Assembly: GCF_000725495.1 (NCBI RefSeq)
Contig: NZ_JNZD01000002.1
Span: forward strand, 124,001 to 188,000
Source: Streptomyces aureus
Lineage (GTDB): Bacteria > Actinomycetota > Actinomycetes > Streptomycetales > Streptomycetaceae
Length of the DNA stretch: 64,000 nt
Direction: 5' to 3'
The notes under the pieces are model-generated. The model ran no database searches, was not told where the DNA came from, and saw nothing but the letters and a program-made list of their open reading frames with translations. Below, in pieces: positions 24,518 to 32,979 of this stretch (positions within the stretch are counted from its first letter, which is position 1; each line of letters begins with the position of its first letter). The position numbers were made by a program, and so were the translations under genes.

Positions 24518-25540
24518 TCAGAACTCGTTGCCCCAGCAGTAGCGGGCGAGTGTCTCGACCAGGACCAGTTTGCGGCGCTGGTCCTCGGCGCTCATGAGCG
24601 GCCGGGCGGCGACGTCGGCGAACCCGCGGGACGGGGACAGCGCCATGTCCTCGATGTCCTTGAGCTCGGCGGCGGCGTCGATCCGGGCCAGCACCGTGTC
24701 GATGTCCTCCGGTTCGCGGGTGGTCGCGTCGACGACGCCGAGGCACACGTCCCGGTCCTCGGGCAGCGCCCTGAGCAGGTCGAGTTCGGCCGTCGTCCCC
24801 TGGTCGTAGGGGAGGATCCAGCGGTCGGCGGGGACCGCGGCGTACAGCCGCTCGGCCCTGGACCGGTCGACCGCGTCCGGTGCCCGCGTGCCGGGGCAGA
24901 CACCGATCCGTACGCCTTCCGGACGCTCGTCCAGGCGGGCCGCCAGGGCCTCCAAGGCGAGGGTGTCCTCGAAGGACAGCGCCCCGGGTACGCCCGGCCC
25001 GGCCGCCACGTGGCCGAGCAGCAAGGGGTTGTCCAGCTGGATCAGACGGACGCCCCGGGCGACGAGCAGTTCGATCTCCGCGCGCACGATCCGGGCCAGC
25101 GCCTCGCCGAGTTCACGGGCCGAGGCGGGGCCGCCGGAGCCCGCGAGCGCGGGTTCGAAGGTGGTGGCGGCGAGGTAGGCGGGCGAGGGCAGGGACACCT
25201 TGGGCGCGATCACCGTCAGCTCGGCGAGCCGGGCCGCACGGTCCGCGACCAGCGGGCCGTCCGCCTCGGGCAGGGCCTCGGCCACCCAGCGGACCAGACC
25301 GTCGGGCCCGGTGTCCCCCGTGCGGCGGAGGCCGGACACGGCACCGAGGACGCCACCGCGGAAGTCCTCGTGGCCGAACCCGCCGTCCGTGACGACGGTG
25401 GAGCGCACCGTGCGCTGGAGCGCCACCGCCTCCTTCACCGCGTCGTCCAGCGCCGCCGGATCACCGCCCGGGCCCGTGAGGCCGGCCGGGCGGACCAGGC
25501 TGCCGTGGTGGTCGATGCGGTAGTTGAACGTGTCCGCCAT
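24518..25540 (-). CDS. MetE/UROD-superfamily protein with missing zinc ligands
   Basis: A 340-residue TIM-barrel protein related to YxjG-type and MetE C-terminal methyltransferases: YRIDHHGSLVRP at the N-terminus, KVSLPSPAYL near residue 114, LIQLDNPLLL near 166. In MetE-like enzymes zinc is held by His-x-Cys, Glu and a second Cys. By eye the equivalents are Gly213-Val-Cys215, Pro244 and Arg305 (ALSPSRGFAD where relatives have SPQCGF), so three of the four ligands appear lost. It may act without zinc or on another substrate. It is last gene of a seven-gene operon, 3 bp after the GlcG-like gene. Confidence 0.8.
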   Translation of the reverse strand: MADTFNYRIDHHGSLVRPAGLTGPGGDPAALDDAVKEAVALQRTVRSTVVTDGGFGHEDFRGGVLGAVSGLRRTGDTGPDGLVRWVAEALPEADGPLVADRAARLAELTVIAPKVSLPSPAYLAATTFEPALAGSGGPASARELGEALARIVRAEIELLVARGVRLIQLDNPLLLGHVAAGPGVPGALSFEDTLALEALAARLDERPEGVRIGVCPGTRAPDAVDRSRAERLYAAVPADRWILPYDQGTTAELDLLRALPEDRDVCLGVVDATTREPEDIDTVLARIDAAAELKDIEDMALSPSRGFADVAARPLMSAEDQRRKLVLVETLARYCWGNEF

Positions 25541-25543
25541 GAC

Positions 25544-26041
25544 TCAGACACCCTTCTCGGTGTTCGGGCTCTTCGTGTGCTCGCCGCCCGCCGGCCCCGC
25601 GACACCCCAGGCGGCGAACTCCAGTTCGTAGCCGAGGGACGCCAGGACCTCGTCGGCCACCCGCTGGTCCTCGTCCGCGGTGCCTCCCGCGATCCCGAGC
25701 CCGCCGACGACCTCGCCGTCCTTCTTGATCGTGACGCTGCCCTCGGCGGCCATGATGGGCAGGGCGGCTCCCGGCAGTTGGGAGAGCTGGGCGAAGAACA
25801 CCGGCTGGCTCTCCTGCCACTTCTTCAGCATCGTCCCGGGCCGCTGCATCACGGCCGCGGTGTACGCCTTGGCCCGGGCGATGTCCGGGGTGAGGGGGCG
25901 GGCGCCGTCGCAGCGCCGGACGCCGACGACGAAGCCGCCCGCGTCCACCACCGCGACGCTCACCGCCTTCCCCAGCGACCGGGCCCGCTCCAGGGCGGCG
26001 GCCATGATCTCCTCGGCCGCGTCGAGGGTGAGGGTGCTCAT
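25544..26041 (-). CDS. GlcG/HbpS family protein
   Basis: A 165-residue single-domain protein of the former DUF336 family. LGKAVSVAVVDAGGFVVGVRRCDGA, RAKAYTAAVMQRPG and GGLGIAGGTADEDQRVADEVL are the diagnostic segments. HbpS is an extracellular heme-binding sensor, but this copy has no signal peptide and sits in a catabolic operon, where such proteins are common and of unknown role. Its ATG overlaps the stop of the alpha/beta-hydrolase gene (ATGA). Confidence 0.88.
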   Translation of the reverse strand: MSTLTLDAAEEIMAAALERARSLGKAVSVAVVDAGGFVVGVRRCDGARPLTPDIARAKAYTAAVMQRPGTMLKKWQESQPVFFAQLSQLPGAALPIMAAEGSVTIKKDGEVVGGLGIAGGTADEDQRVADEVLASLGYELEFAAWGVAGPAGGEHTKSPNTEKGV

Positions 26042-26820
26042 GCCGTGTCCTTGGGTCCGAGGGTGCGACGCAGACGGGCGAGAGCCCGGTTGTACGGGCC
26101 CGGCTTCTCCCAGTACATGGAGTGGGGCGCCTGCGGCACGATCTCCAGCCGGGATCCGGGAACCAGTTCATGGGCGCGCGTCACCGTCTTCACGCTGAGC
26201 ACCGCGTCCTTCTCGCCGAGCAGGAAGGCGATCGCGAGACCCGACTCCTCGATGTCCCGCAGCGAGGGTCCGTCGGTGTCGAGGTTGCGCAGGTCGGCCA
26301 TGCGGGCGACGTTGAAGGTGCCCATCTGCTGGAACAGGAAGGTGCGGTCGGCGTGCTCACGCTGGAAGCGCCGGGTGAGCAGCCGGTCGATGACGGGGAG
26401 CTTGACGGCCTCGGCCCGGTCGGCGGCGGCCAGTTCGCGCAGTTCGGGGTGGCTGATGCCGCCGAGGGAGTGGCCGAGGACGACGGCCGACACCCGGTCG
26501 GGGCGCAGCAGGCCGGCGCGCAGGGCGGCCACCGAGCCGATGGACTGGCCCACCAGCATCACGTCGGTGAGATCCTCGGCCTCGAGGACGGCGACGACGT
26601 CACCGGGGAAGTCCTGGCCGTCGAACTCCGGCATGGCGGAGTCGGACCTGCCGAAGCCGCGCAGGTCGAGCGTGACGACGGTGAACTCGTCCCGCAGTGC
26701 GGCGACTTGCTGCCACCAGGCGGCGTGGTTGCCGCCGCTGCCGTGCACGAGCAGGATCGGCGGACCGCTGCCGTGACGTTCGTAGTAGACGGAGGTGCCG
26801 TCGGAGTCGGCGAAGGGCAT
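26038..26820 (-). CDS. Alpha/beta hydrolase, possible meta-cleavage-product hydrolase
   Basis: A 260-residue alpha/beta hydrolase. The oxyanion loop LLVHGSGGNHAAWW is near residue 23, nucleophile Ser93 is in VGQSIGSVAA, the acid Asp is in LLGEKDAVLS and the catalytic His in QAPHSMYWE. Size and context, next to a ring-cleavage dioxygenase and an FAH protein, fit a MhpC/BphD-like C-C hydrolase, but lactonase or esterase activity is equally possible from sequence. It overlaps the GlcG-like gene by 4 nt and follows the small VOC gene by 49 bp. Confidence 0.87.
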   Translation of the reverse strand: MPFADSDGTSVYYERHGSGPPILLVHGSGGNHAAWWQQVAALRDEFTVVTLDLRGFGRSDSAMPEFDGQDFPGDVVAVLEAEDLTDVMLVGQSIGSVAALRAGLLRPDRVSAVVLGHSLGGISHPELRELAAADRAEAVKLPVIDRLLTRRFQREHADRTFLFQQMGTFNVARMADLRNLDTDGPSLRDIEESGLAIAFLLGEKDAVLSVKTVTRAHELVPGSRLEIVPQAPHSMYWEKPGPYNRALARLRRTLGPKDTA

Positions 26821-26869
26821 GGGTGGGAACTCCTGGAGGAAGGGGGAAGGGAATCCGGGCCGCGCGCGC

Positions 26870-27241
26870 TCAGTCGGGGCGCCTGCCGTGGAAGACCAGC
26901 TCGATCATGGTGTGGTCGGGGTCGTGGATGTAGCAGAACTTGGACTGGTTCTCCGGGCGTTCGATCGGCCGGGTGTGCCGGATGCCCAGGTCCTTCAGAT
27001 GGGCGAGGAACTCGTCCCAGTCGTCCACCTCGACGGCGAAGTGGTAGGGCGCCATGCGCTCCATTTCCTCGACCGGGGTGAAGTGCAGGTCGAAGGTGCC
27101 GCGGGTCATCAGGACGACCCGGGTGTTGGACTTGGGCATGATCCGCTTCATGCCGAAGACCTTCGTGTACCACTCGGCGGTGCGATCGGGGTCGGTGGTG
27201 GGGAAGTTGACGTGGTGGATGTAGCGCGGAGCCTTGCTCAT
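26870..27241 (-). CDS. Small VOC (glyoxalase/dioxygenase-fold) protein
   Basis: A 123-residue single VOC module: RYIHHVNFPTTDPDRTAEWY carries the first metal His, DLHFTPVEEM and APYHFAVEVDDWDEF the second, and DPDHTMIELVFHG the terminal Glu. Single-module VOC proteins work as dimers in isomerases, epimerases or lyases. Its ATG overlaps the FAH stop (ATGA), so it is translated with it. No specific function can be assigned. Confidence 0.86.
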   Translation of the reverse strand: MSKAPRYIHHVNFPTTDPDRTAEWYTKVFGMKRIMPKSNTRVVLMTRGTFDLHFTPVEEMERMAPYHFAVEVDDWDEFLAHLKDLGIRHTRPIERPENQSKFCYIHDPDHTMIELVFHGRRPD

Positions 27242-28038
27242 ACGGGAATCCCTTCCGGGTGTACGGGGTTGGAGAGCACGCCGATGCCGCTGATCTCGAT
27301 GTCGACGGTGTCCCCGGGCTCGATCCGGCAGGCCGACTCGGCGCCCATCCAGAGCACGTCGCCGGGACGCACGGTGATGTGCCGGGTGATCGCGACGAGA
27401 TGGTCGTACGGGTCGAAGACCATGTCGCCGGTCGGGAACGCGGCCCTGACCTCGCCGTTGACGCGGAGCGTGGTGGTCTGCGCGAGCGCGTCCAGGTCGG
27501 TCTCGATCCAGGGGCCCATCGGCTTGAACGTGTCGGAGTTCTTGCTGCGCCAGGGGGTGCGGTCCCGGTGCTGCCAGTCACGGGCGCTGACGTCGTTGCC
27601 GATCGTCCAGCCGAACACCGCCGCGCGGGCCTCCTCGTAGGTGGCGTTGCGCAGGGTGCGGCCGACGACGGCGACGAGTTCGGGTTCCGCCTCGAACCGG
27701 CCCGTCACGCCGGCCGGTCTGACGATCGGGGAACCGTGGCCGGTCAAGGCGTTGTTGGCCCGGTAGCCGACCTCGGGGCGCTCGGGTGTCGGGGCCCCGC
27801 AGTGGGCGATGTGACGTGGGTAGTTGAGGCCGACGGCGTAGAACACGGGCGGGACGACGGGCGGCAGCCAGACGGCCTCGGCGCGGGGCACGGTGCCGAT
27901 GACGGTGGGCCCGGGGTCGTCGTCGTACGGCCGCCGTTCCATGGCGTCCAGGGGTGAGCCGGACAGCAGCTCGACGTCCTCCTCCCCCACGCGGCCCCAC
28001 ACCGCCCGCCCTCCGGCGGACACACGGGTGTATCTCAT
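27238..28038 (-). CDS. Fumarylacetoacetate hydrolase family protein
   Basis: A 266-residue FAH-fold enzyme. The metal-binding acidic cluster is visible as FEAEPELVAVVGRTL (Glu118 and Glu120) and the Asp149 of GWTIGNDVSARDWQ; YAVGLNYPRHIAH opens the domain. Relatives include 2-hydroxyhepta-2,4-diene-1,7-dioate isomerase/decarboxylase (HpaG), 2-oxopent-4-enoate hydratase-like and acylpyruvate hydrolases. Position directly after an aldehyde dehydrogenase (5-bp gap) and a ring-cleavage dioxygenase suggests a lower meta-pathway step. Confidence 0.9.
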   Translation of the reverse strand: MRYTRVSAGGRAVWGRVGEEDVELLSGSPLDAMERRPYDDDPGPTVIGTVPRAEAVWLPPVVPPVFYAVGLNYPRHIAHCGAPTPERPEVGYRANNALTGHGSPIVRPAGVTGRFEAEPELVAVVGRTLRNATYEEARAAVFGWTIGNDVSARDWQHRDRTPWRSKNSDTFKPMGPWIETDLDALAQTTTLRVNGEVRAAFPTGDMVFDPYDHLVAITRHITVRPGDVLWMGAESACRIEPGDTVDIEISGIGVLSNPVHPEGIPV

Positions 28039-28043
28039 GACGG

Positions 28044-29492
28044 TCAGCCCGCCAGGAGGTGGGAGACGCGCTTGGTGATCAGGTAGGCGTCCAGGGCCTC
28101 GGGCCCGCCCTCCCTGCCGTAGCCGCTCTCCTTGACTCCGCCCGAGGGCGCCTCGCTGACCGAGCCGCCGCAGTGGTTGACCGAGAGGATGCCCGCCTCC
28201 AGCTCGCGCACCAGGTGTTCGGCGGTGGCCGCGGACTCGGTGAAGGCGTACGCGGCGAGCCCGTAGGGCAGTCGGTTCGCGGTGCGCAGGGCTTCGTCGA
28301 GGTCGGCGAACGCGGTCACGGGCGCGAGCGGTCCGAAGGGTTCCTCGCGCATCAGGTCCGCGTCCGGGGGCACGTCGGTGAGGACGGTCGGGGCGAAGAA
28401 GTAGCCGGCGCGCTCCAGTCGTTCGCCGCCGGTGCGGACCGTGGCGCCCCGGCGTACGGCGTCGGCGGTCAGGCGCTGCATCGCACGCAGCCGGCGTTCG
28501 TTGGCGAGGGGGCCCATGGTGGTGCCCTCGGCCAGGCCGTCCCCGACGACGACCGCCTCGGCCGCCTTCACGAGCTCGGCGGTGAAGTCGTCGACGACGC
28601 TCTCGTGGACGAGGAACCGGCTGGGCGAGGTGCAGACCTGGCCCGCGTTGGCGAACTTGGCCCGGGCGGCGCGGCGGGCGGCGCGGGCGGGGTCGGCGTC
28701 CGCGCAGACGATCACCGGGGCGTGACCGCCCAGCTCCATGACGGACGGTTTCATGGCCTCGCCCGCGGCGGCGGCCAGCAGCTTGCCCACCGGGACCGAG
28801 CCGGTGAAGGCGACGAGCCGGACGACGGGCGAGGCGATCAAGTGGGCGGACACCTCGGCAGGTTCGCCGAAGACGAGGTTGAGGACACCGTCCGGCAATC
28901 CCGCGTCCACGAAGCAGCCGACCAGGGCGGCGGCCGTCGCCGGGGTCTCCTCGGAGGCCTTGATCACGACGGAGCAGCCGGCGGCGAGGGCCGAGGAGAT
29001 CTTGCGCATCGGTCCGCCGGCCGGGAAGTTCCAGGGGACGAACGCGGCGACGGGGCCGATCGGTTCACGGCGTACGGAGAGCAGGGTGCCCGGGGCGGAG
29101 GGGATGATGCGGCCGTAGGCGCGACGGGCGTCGTCGGCGTGCCAGCGCAGGGTGTCGGCGACGCGCAGGGCCTCGCCGGTGGCCTCGGCCAGCGGCTTTC
29201 CCTGTTCCAGGGTCATGATCCGGCCGACCTCGGGGGCCCGCTCGGTGAGCAGGCCGGCGGCGGTGTGCAGGATCTCGGTGCGGCGGGCTACGGGGGTGTC
29301 GCGCCAGGTCCTGAACCCCTCGGCCGCGGCGTCGAGGGCGCGGTCCAGGTCGGCGGTGGTGGCGAGGGGGACCTCTCCGATCACTTCCTCGGTGGCGGGG
29401 TTGACGATCGGGGCGGTGCGTCCGGTGCCGCCCGGGCACCATCGGCCCGCTATGTGGAGGCGGACGGCGGGATAGCCGTGGTCGGTGGTCAT
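28044..29492 (-). CDS. NAD(P)-dependent aldehyde dehydrogenase (succinate-semialdehyde dehydrogenase-like)
   Basis: A 482-residue ALDH. Motifs in order: PWNFPAGGPMRKISSALAAG, FTGSVPVGKLL, general base Glu in VMELGGHAPVIVC, nucleophile Cys in ANAGQVCTSPSRF, and EEPFGPLAPV. The overall pattern is that of succinate-semialdehyde dehydrogenases, but in a ring-cleavage operon it may oxidise the semialdehyde product of meta-cleavage. ATG 29492 begins 110 bp after the dioxygenase stop, a spacer with no obvious terminator. Confidence 0.9.
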   Translation of the reverse strand: MTTDHGYPAVRLHIAGRWCPGGTGRTAPIVNPATEEVIGEVPLATTADLDRALDAAAEGFRTWRDTPVARRTEILHTAAGLLTERAPEVGRIMTLEQGKPLAEATGEALRVADTLRWHADDARRAYGRIIPSAPGTLLSVRREPIGPVAAFVPWNFPAGGPMRKISSALAAGCSVVIKASEETPATAAALVGCFVDAGLPDGVLNLVFGEPAEVSAHLIASPVVRLVAFTGSVPVGKLLAAAAGEAMKPSVMELGGHAPVIVCADADPARAARRAARAKFANAGQVCTSPSRFLVHESVVDDFTAELVKAAEAVVVGDGLAEGTTMGPLANERRLRAMQRLTADAVRRGATVRTGGERLERAGYFFAPTVLTDVPPDADLMREEPFGPLAPVTAFADLDEALRTANRLPYGLAAYAFTESAATAEHLVRELEAGILSVNHCGGSVSEAPSGGVKESGYGREGGPEALDAYLITKRVSHLLAG

Positions 29493-29602
29493 GGGTGGGA
29501 GCCCTCTCAGGCGGGCGGACGTGACGGGGTGAACCCTCGGCGCGAGGTCCGGGGCGGTGGGGCCCTCGGCGCGGGGGCCGTGGGTGCGGTGCGGGGCGGG
29601 GG

Positions 29603-30523
29603 TCAGGAGGCCGGAGCGTCGTGCTGGTCGCGGTTGGTGCGCAGGGCCCAGATGTGGTGCGGCGGGGCCGTCGCGTGGACGCGGGTCTCGTAGGTGTCGT
29701 CGACCCGGTCCATGTCGGCGGCGTACTCCACGCGCCCTCCGCAGGGCGCGTGGACGAAGCGGAAGACGTTGGAGCCGACCGTGTGGCGGCCGAGTCTGCG
29801 GGCTTCGCGCCAGCCGCGGTCGATCATGTGGTTGCCGCCCTCGACGACGTCGTCGAAGCCGGGGACCTCGTAGGCGACGTGGTTGACGCCGGCGCGGTCG
29901 GGGCGGTGGCACAGCAGCAGGGTGTGCTGGTCGTCGTCTCCGGGAGCCCGCATGAACACGCCCATGGGTTCGACCACGTCGGTGGGCCGGAAGCCGAGGC
30001 GGTCGACGTAGAAGGCGACGGCCTTCTCGCGGCCCTCCTTCGGGATGTTGAGCGCCACGTGGCACATGCGCAGCGGGCGGACCCGGGTGACCGGCTCCAG
30101 CGCGGTGTTCCAGCGGGTCACGCTGCCCAGCGTGTTGGCGGGCCGGGGGGTGACGTCGGCGGGCCGGTGGCGGGCGAGAGCGAGACCGGCCCCGAAGCCC
30201 GTCTCGTCGACGGTGTGGAACACACCCGCGGCGTCCTGCCGGACCGGGCGGTCGCGGCCGGCGGCGGCGACCAGGCGCTCCAGCTCCGCGCGGGTGTCGA
30301 CGCCCCAGACCACTTCCAGCAGGGTGGGCCCGTCCTCCACCGGGGGCGGGAGGCGTCTGCCCGGTGCGGTGTCGAGGTGGAGCGTCTGGCCCGTGCGGGT
30401 CTCGAACACGGCGTGCTCGTCGCTCCGTTCCAGCGGCAGGAGCCCGAAGTCGTCGAAGAACCGGACGCATGTGCCGAGGTCGTCGATGCCGTAGGTGACC
30501 GATTCGATTCTCTGGATTCCCAT
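29603..30523 (-). CDS. Two-module VOC extradiol dioxygenase
   Basis: A 306-residue type I extradiol dioxygenase-like protein, first gene of the seven-gene operon. The C-terminal module has the full iron triad: His155 (RMCHVALNIP), His215 (GVNHVAYEVP) and Glu266 (GGRVEYAADMD). The N-terminal module lacks an obvious metal site, as usual. It is only distantly like the dioxygenase at 12243, so the two clusters probably cleave different catechols. GAGGA lies 5 nt before ATG 30523, and a LysR-type box lies 81-97 bp upstream. Confidence 0.87.
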   Translation of the reverse strand: MGIQRIESVTYGIDDLGTCVRFFDDFGLLPLERSDEHAVFETRTGQTLHLDTAPGRRLPPPVEDGPTLLEVVWGVDTRAELERLVAAAGRDRPVRQDAAGVFHTVDETGFGAGLALARHRPADVTPRPANTLGSVTRWNTALEPVTRVRPLRMCHVALNIPKEGREKAVAFYVDRLGFRPTDVVEPMGVFMRAPGDDDQHTLLLCHRPDRAGVNHVAYEVPGFDDVVEGGNHMIDRGWREARRLGRHTVGSNVFRFVHAPCGGRVEYAADMDRVDDTYETRVHATAPPHHIWALRTNRDQHDAPAS

Positions 30524-30603
30524 GGGTTCCTCGTTTCGCGGGTCGCCCGGCGAGCGTAGGTTTCGCCGGGCGGCGGTCTCAACGGTCCGGGTTCGACGGA
30601 ATG

Positions 30604-30620
30604 CGCAATCGTTTCTTGCG
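30604..30620. promoter_or_regulatory. LysR-type box, copy 3
   Basis: CGCAATCGTTTCTTGCG has perfect 5-bp arms and a 7-bp spacer (a T-N11-A type site). It lies between the LysR gene and its presumed target operon, and is nearly the same as the box at 21235-21251. Confidence 0.6.
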
Positions 30621-30666
30621 GCCGGGGGAATGCGGTGCGAAGGTGCCACGGCCCGTGCGGGAATCC

Positions 30667-31578
30667 CTAGGAACGGATCGCGGGAATGGGATTCTGCGAG
30701 AACCACCCGGTGAGGAAATCGAGGAATACGCTCACCTTCCGCGGGGTGGCCTGCCCGGGCCCGTAGATCGCGTACAAGGGCCGGTCGGGGACGGCGAGTT
30801 CGGGGAGCAGTACCTGGAGGGCGCCGGAGATGAGGTCGTCGTACGCCGGCCGCTGGGGCAGCAGGGCGATGCCGCGCCCGTGCACGGCGGCCTTCTGCAG
30901 GGCGATGTAGGAGTTGGAGGAGAAGGCGACGTTGCGGATCTTGTGCAGAGTGGAGGCGTGGCCGTGGCCGATGCGCCAGACCGGGTCGTTGACGTGCACG
31001 AGGCATTCGTGGGCGGCGATCTCGTTCGGTTCGGTGAGCGGACCGCCGCGCGCGAGGTAGTCCCCGGACGCGCACAGGACGAACGGCAGTGAGGCGATCT
31101 TCTTGAGGCGGACGCTGGAGTCCCTGAGGTCGCGGGTGTGGAAGGCCACGTCGAATCCGCTGTCCAGGAAGTCGTAGGTCCGGTCGGACATGCCGCCCAG
31201 TTCGAAGCGGACCTGGATCTTGGGATGGGCGGCGGAGAAGGCCGCGATCGCGTCGCCCAGGTCCAGGCTTCCGATCCATTTGGGGCAGATGATGCTGAGC
31301 GTGCCCTCGGCGCGGTCGTGCAGCTGGGCTATCCCCGCGTCCTCGGCCTCGATCTCCTCCAGGATGCGCGCGGCGAAATCGGCGTAGCGCCGCCCGGGTT
31401 CGGTCAGGCTGACCGAGCGGGCCGTGCGGTTGACCAGCCGGACGCCCACCTGGCGCTCCAGTTCGGCGACATGGCGCGACACCAGGGAGCCGGAGGAGCC
31501 CAGCTTCTTGGCGGCGCCGTTGAAGCTGCCGGCCTGGGCGACGGTGACGAGGCTGTGCATGAGGAGCAGGCGGTCCAT
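30667..31578 (-). CDS. LysR family transcriptional regulator
   Basis: A 303-residue LTTR. The N-terminal helix-turn-helix is at residues 4-63 (VAQAGSFNGAAKKLGSSGS, LVSRHVAELERQVGVRLVNR). The C-terminal type II periplasmic-binding-fold sensor domain follows (SIICPKWIGSLDLGDAIAAF). GGAGG is 5 nt before ATG 31578. It lies upstream of, and in the same direction as, the ring-cleavage operon, and within a cluster in which four promoter regions carry a similar box, so it is the best candidate regulator of the island. Such proteins usually activate in response to a pathway intermediate. Confidence 0.94.
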   Translation of the reverse strand: MDRLLLMHSLVTVAQAGSFNGAAKKLGSSGSLVSRHVAELERQVGVRLVNRTARSVSLTEPGRRYADFAARILEEIEAEDAGIAQLHDRAEGTLSIICPKWIGSLDLGDAIAAFSAAHPKIQVRFELGGMSDRTYDFLDSGFDVAFHTRDLRDSSVRLKKIASLPFVLCASGDYLARGGPLTEPNEIAAHECLVHVNDPVWRIGHGHASTLHKIRNVAFSSNSYIALQKAAVHGRGIALLPQRPAYDDLISGALQVLLPELAVPDRPLYAIYGPGQATPRKVSVFLDFLTGWFSQNPIPAIRS

Positions 31579-31806
31579 GTTTCCTCCGGAGGCCCACGGC
31601 CGCCGGGGACGGGCCCCGGCGGCGGTGCCGGTCGTTCGGGTGTGCGGGTGGTGCTTCCGTCACGGCGGACGGACCTCACGGCGGTACGGACCCGGGTCGC
31701 GCCGGTCCGGAACGCCCAGGCAGCGGCTCTGCGGGGACGTTCCGGCAACGACGGGGCAGGCGGCTCGGACGCACCGGCGCGGGCACCGCTCGGCGTGCGG
31801 GCGCTG

Positions 31807-32769
31807 TCACTTGGGGCAGTACTGCGGTGCCTTGGTCAGGTTGTCCTTGGTGACCAAGAGAAGAGGAATGTTGGCAATCTTGTCAACCTTTTCTTTGGCA
31901 AGCAGACCGACGGTGCTCCTGACCGCCGTCTGCCCGATGACCATGGCGGAGTTGGCCACGGTGGCCGAGAACCGTCCGTCCTCGACGGCGGCCAGTCCCT
32001 CGTCGGTGCCGTTGACGGTCACGATCCTGACGTCCTCGGCGCCGGCCGCGTCGAACGCCTTGCGGACGGCGAATCCCATCTCCTCGTTGGCGACGAACGC
32101 GTAGTCCAGGCCGGGGTGCGCCTGGATCATGTTCTCGGCGACCTCCTGGGCCTTGACCGGGTTGAACATGCCGGGCTGGTTCGCGACCACCTTCGCGGTG
32201 TCGGGCAGTTCGTTGGTGAACCCGCCCACGAGCAGGTCGGAGGCCGCTCCGGGCGCCCCCGCGATCACCCCGACCTCCACCTTCCGGCCGCCCGCGTCCT
32301 TCGCGACCCAGTCGGCGTCCAGGGCGCCCACCTTCTGGAGGTCGACGACGGCGGCGCCCAGGATGCCGTTCGCGTTGCCCGGGGCGACCGAGGTCAGATA
32401 GATCGGGACGCCGGCGGCCTTGGCCTTGGCCAGGTCGCCGTCGAGCGAGTCGACGTTGACCGTCTGCACGATCAGCGCGCTGACCTTGCGGGAAATCATG
32501 TCCTCGATGTTGGACAGCTCGGTCCCGGCGTTCTGGTGGGAGTTGGCGGTGTAGACCTTGGCGCCCTCCGACTTCGCCGTCTGCTCGACGGCCTTCTGCA
32601 GGCACGCGTGGAACGCGGTGTCGGCGCCGTTGACGAATCCGATGGTGACGGCACCCGACGTGGCTCCCGCGGCAGCGGTGTCGCCGTTGTCGGAACATCC
32701 GCTCAGCACCAGGGTGGCACCGGCCGCCGCGGCGACGAGCGCGCGACGGTGACGGACGGAAAGTCTCAT
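31807..32769 (-). CDS. Sugar-type ABC transporter substrate-binding lipoprotein
   Basis: A 320-residue periplasmic-binding protein of the RbsB/XylF-like (type I) group. Residues 1-25 form a lipoprotein signal peptide ending in the lipobox LSGC (Cys25). The binding core has VTIGFVNGADTAFHACLQ, NIEDMISRKVSALIVQTVN and VANEEMGFAVRKAFDAAGA. ATG 32769 starts the signal peptide; the frame is open 15 codons further. It is the last gene of the importer operon, separated from the permease by a 210-bp repeat-bearing spacer. The ligand may be a sugar, or a ring-derived acid given the neighbourhood (inference). Confidence 0.9.
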   Translation of the reverse strand: MRLSVRHRRALVAAAAGATLVLSGCSDNGDTAAAGATSGAVTIGFVNGADTAFHACLQKAVEQTAKSEGAKVYTANSHQNAGTELSNIEDMISRKVSALIVQTVNVDSLDGDLAKAKAAGVPIYLTSVAPGNANGILGAAVVDLQKVGALDADWVAKDAGGRKVEVGVIAGAPGAASDLLVGGFTNELPDTAKVVANQPGMFNPVKAQEVAENMIQAHPGLDYAFVANEEMGFAVRKAFDAAGAEDVRIVTVNGTDEGLAAVEDGRFSATVANSAMVIGQTAVRSTVGLLAKEKVDKIANIPLLLVTKDNLTKAPQYCPK

Positions 32770-32839
32770 GGTGGTACGCCTTTCTTGACGGGACGAGGGC
32801 AGGGCGGAGCGCACGCGGAAAGCGTGGGAAGGCAGGGGA

Positions 32840-32887
32840 AACGGACCGCGGAACGATCCGCGGAATGGACCGCGGAATGGACCGCGG
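32840..32887. repeat. Four tandem 12-bp repeats between permease and binding-protein genes
   Basis: Four units of 12 bp, consensus AATGGACCGCGG, occupy 32840-32887; the last two are identical. Further along (32911-32980) a segment like GGGAGGGGCCCGGGTC occurs twice. The 210-bp spacer is long for an operon that is otherwise overlapping. Confidence 0.8.
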
Positions 32888-32979
32888 AATGCGGGAAGTG
32901 AAGTGTGGTGCGGGAGGGGCCCGGGTCGATTCCCTGCGAGAGGGCCGGGTCGGCCGATTCCCTGCGGGAGGGGCCCGGG

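Noticed and set aside
31869-31886. A TTGTCAAC sequence resembling the GntR box
   Set aside because: It lies inside the coding sequence of the ABC binding protein and encodes part of its conserved C-terminus, so it is not evidence of regulation.
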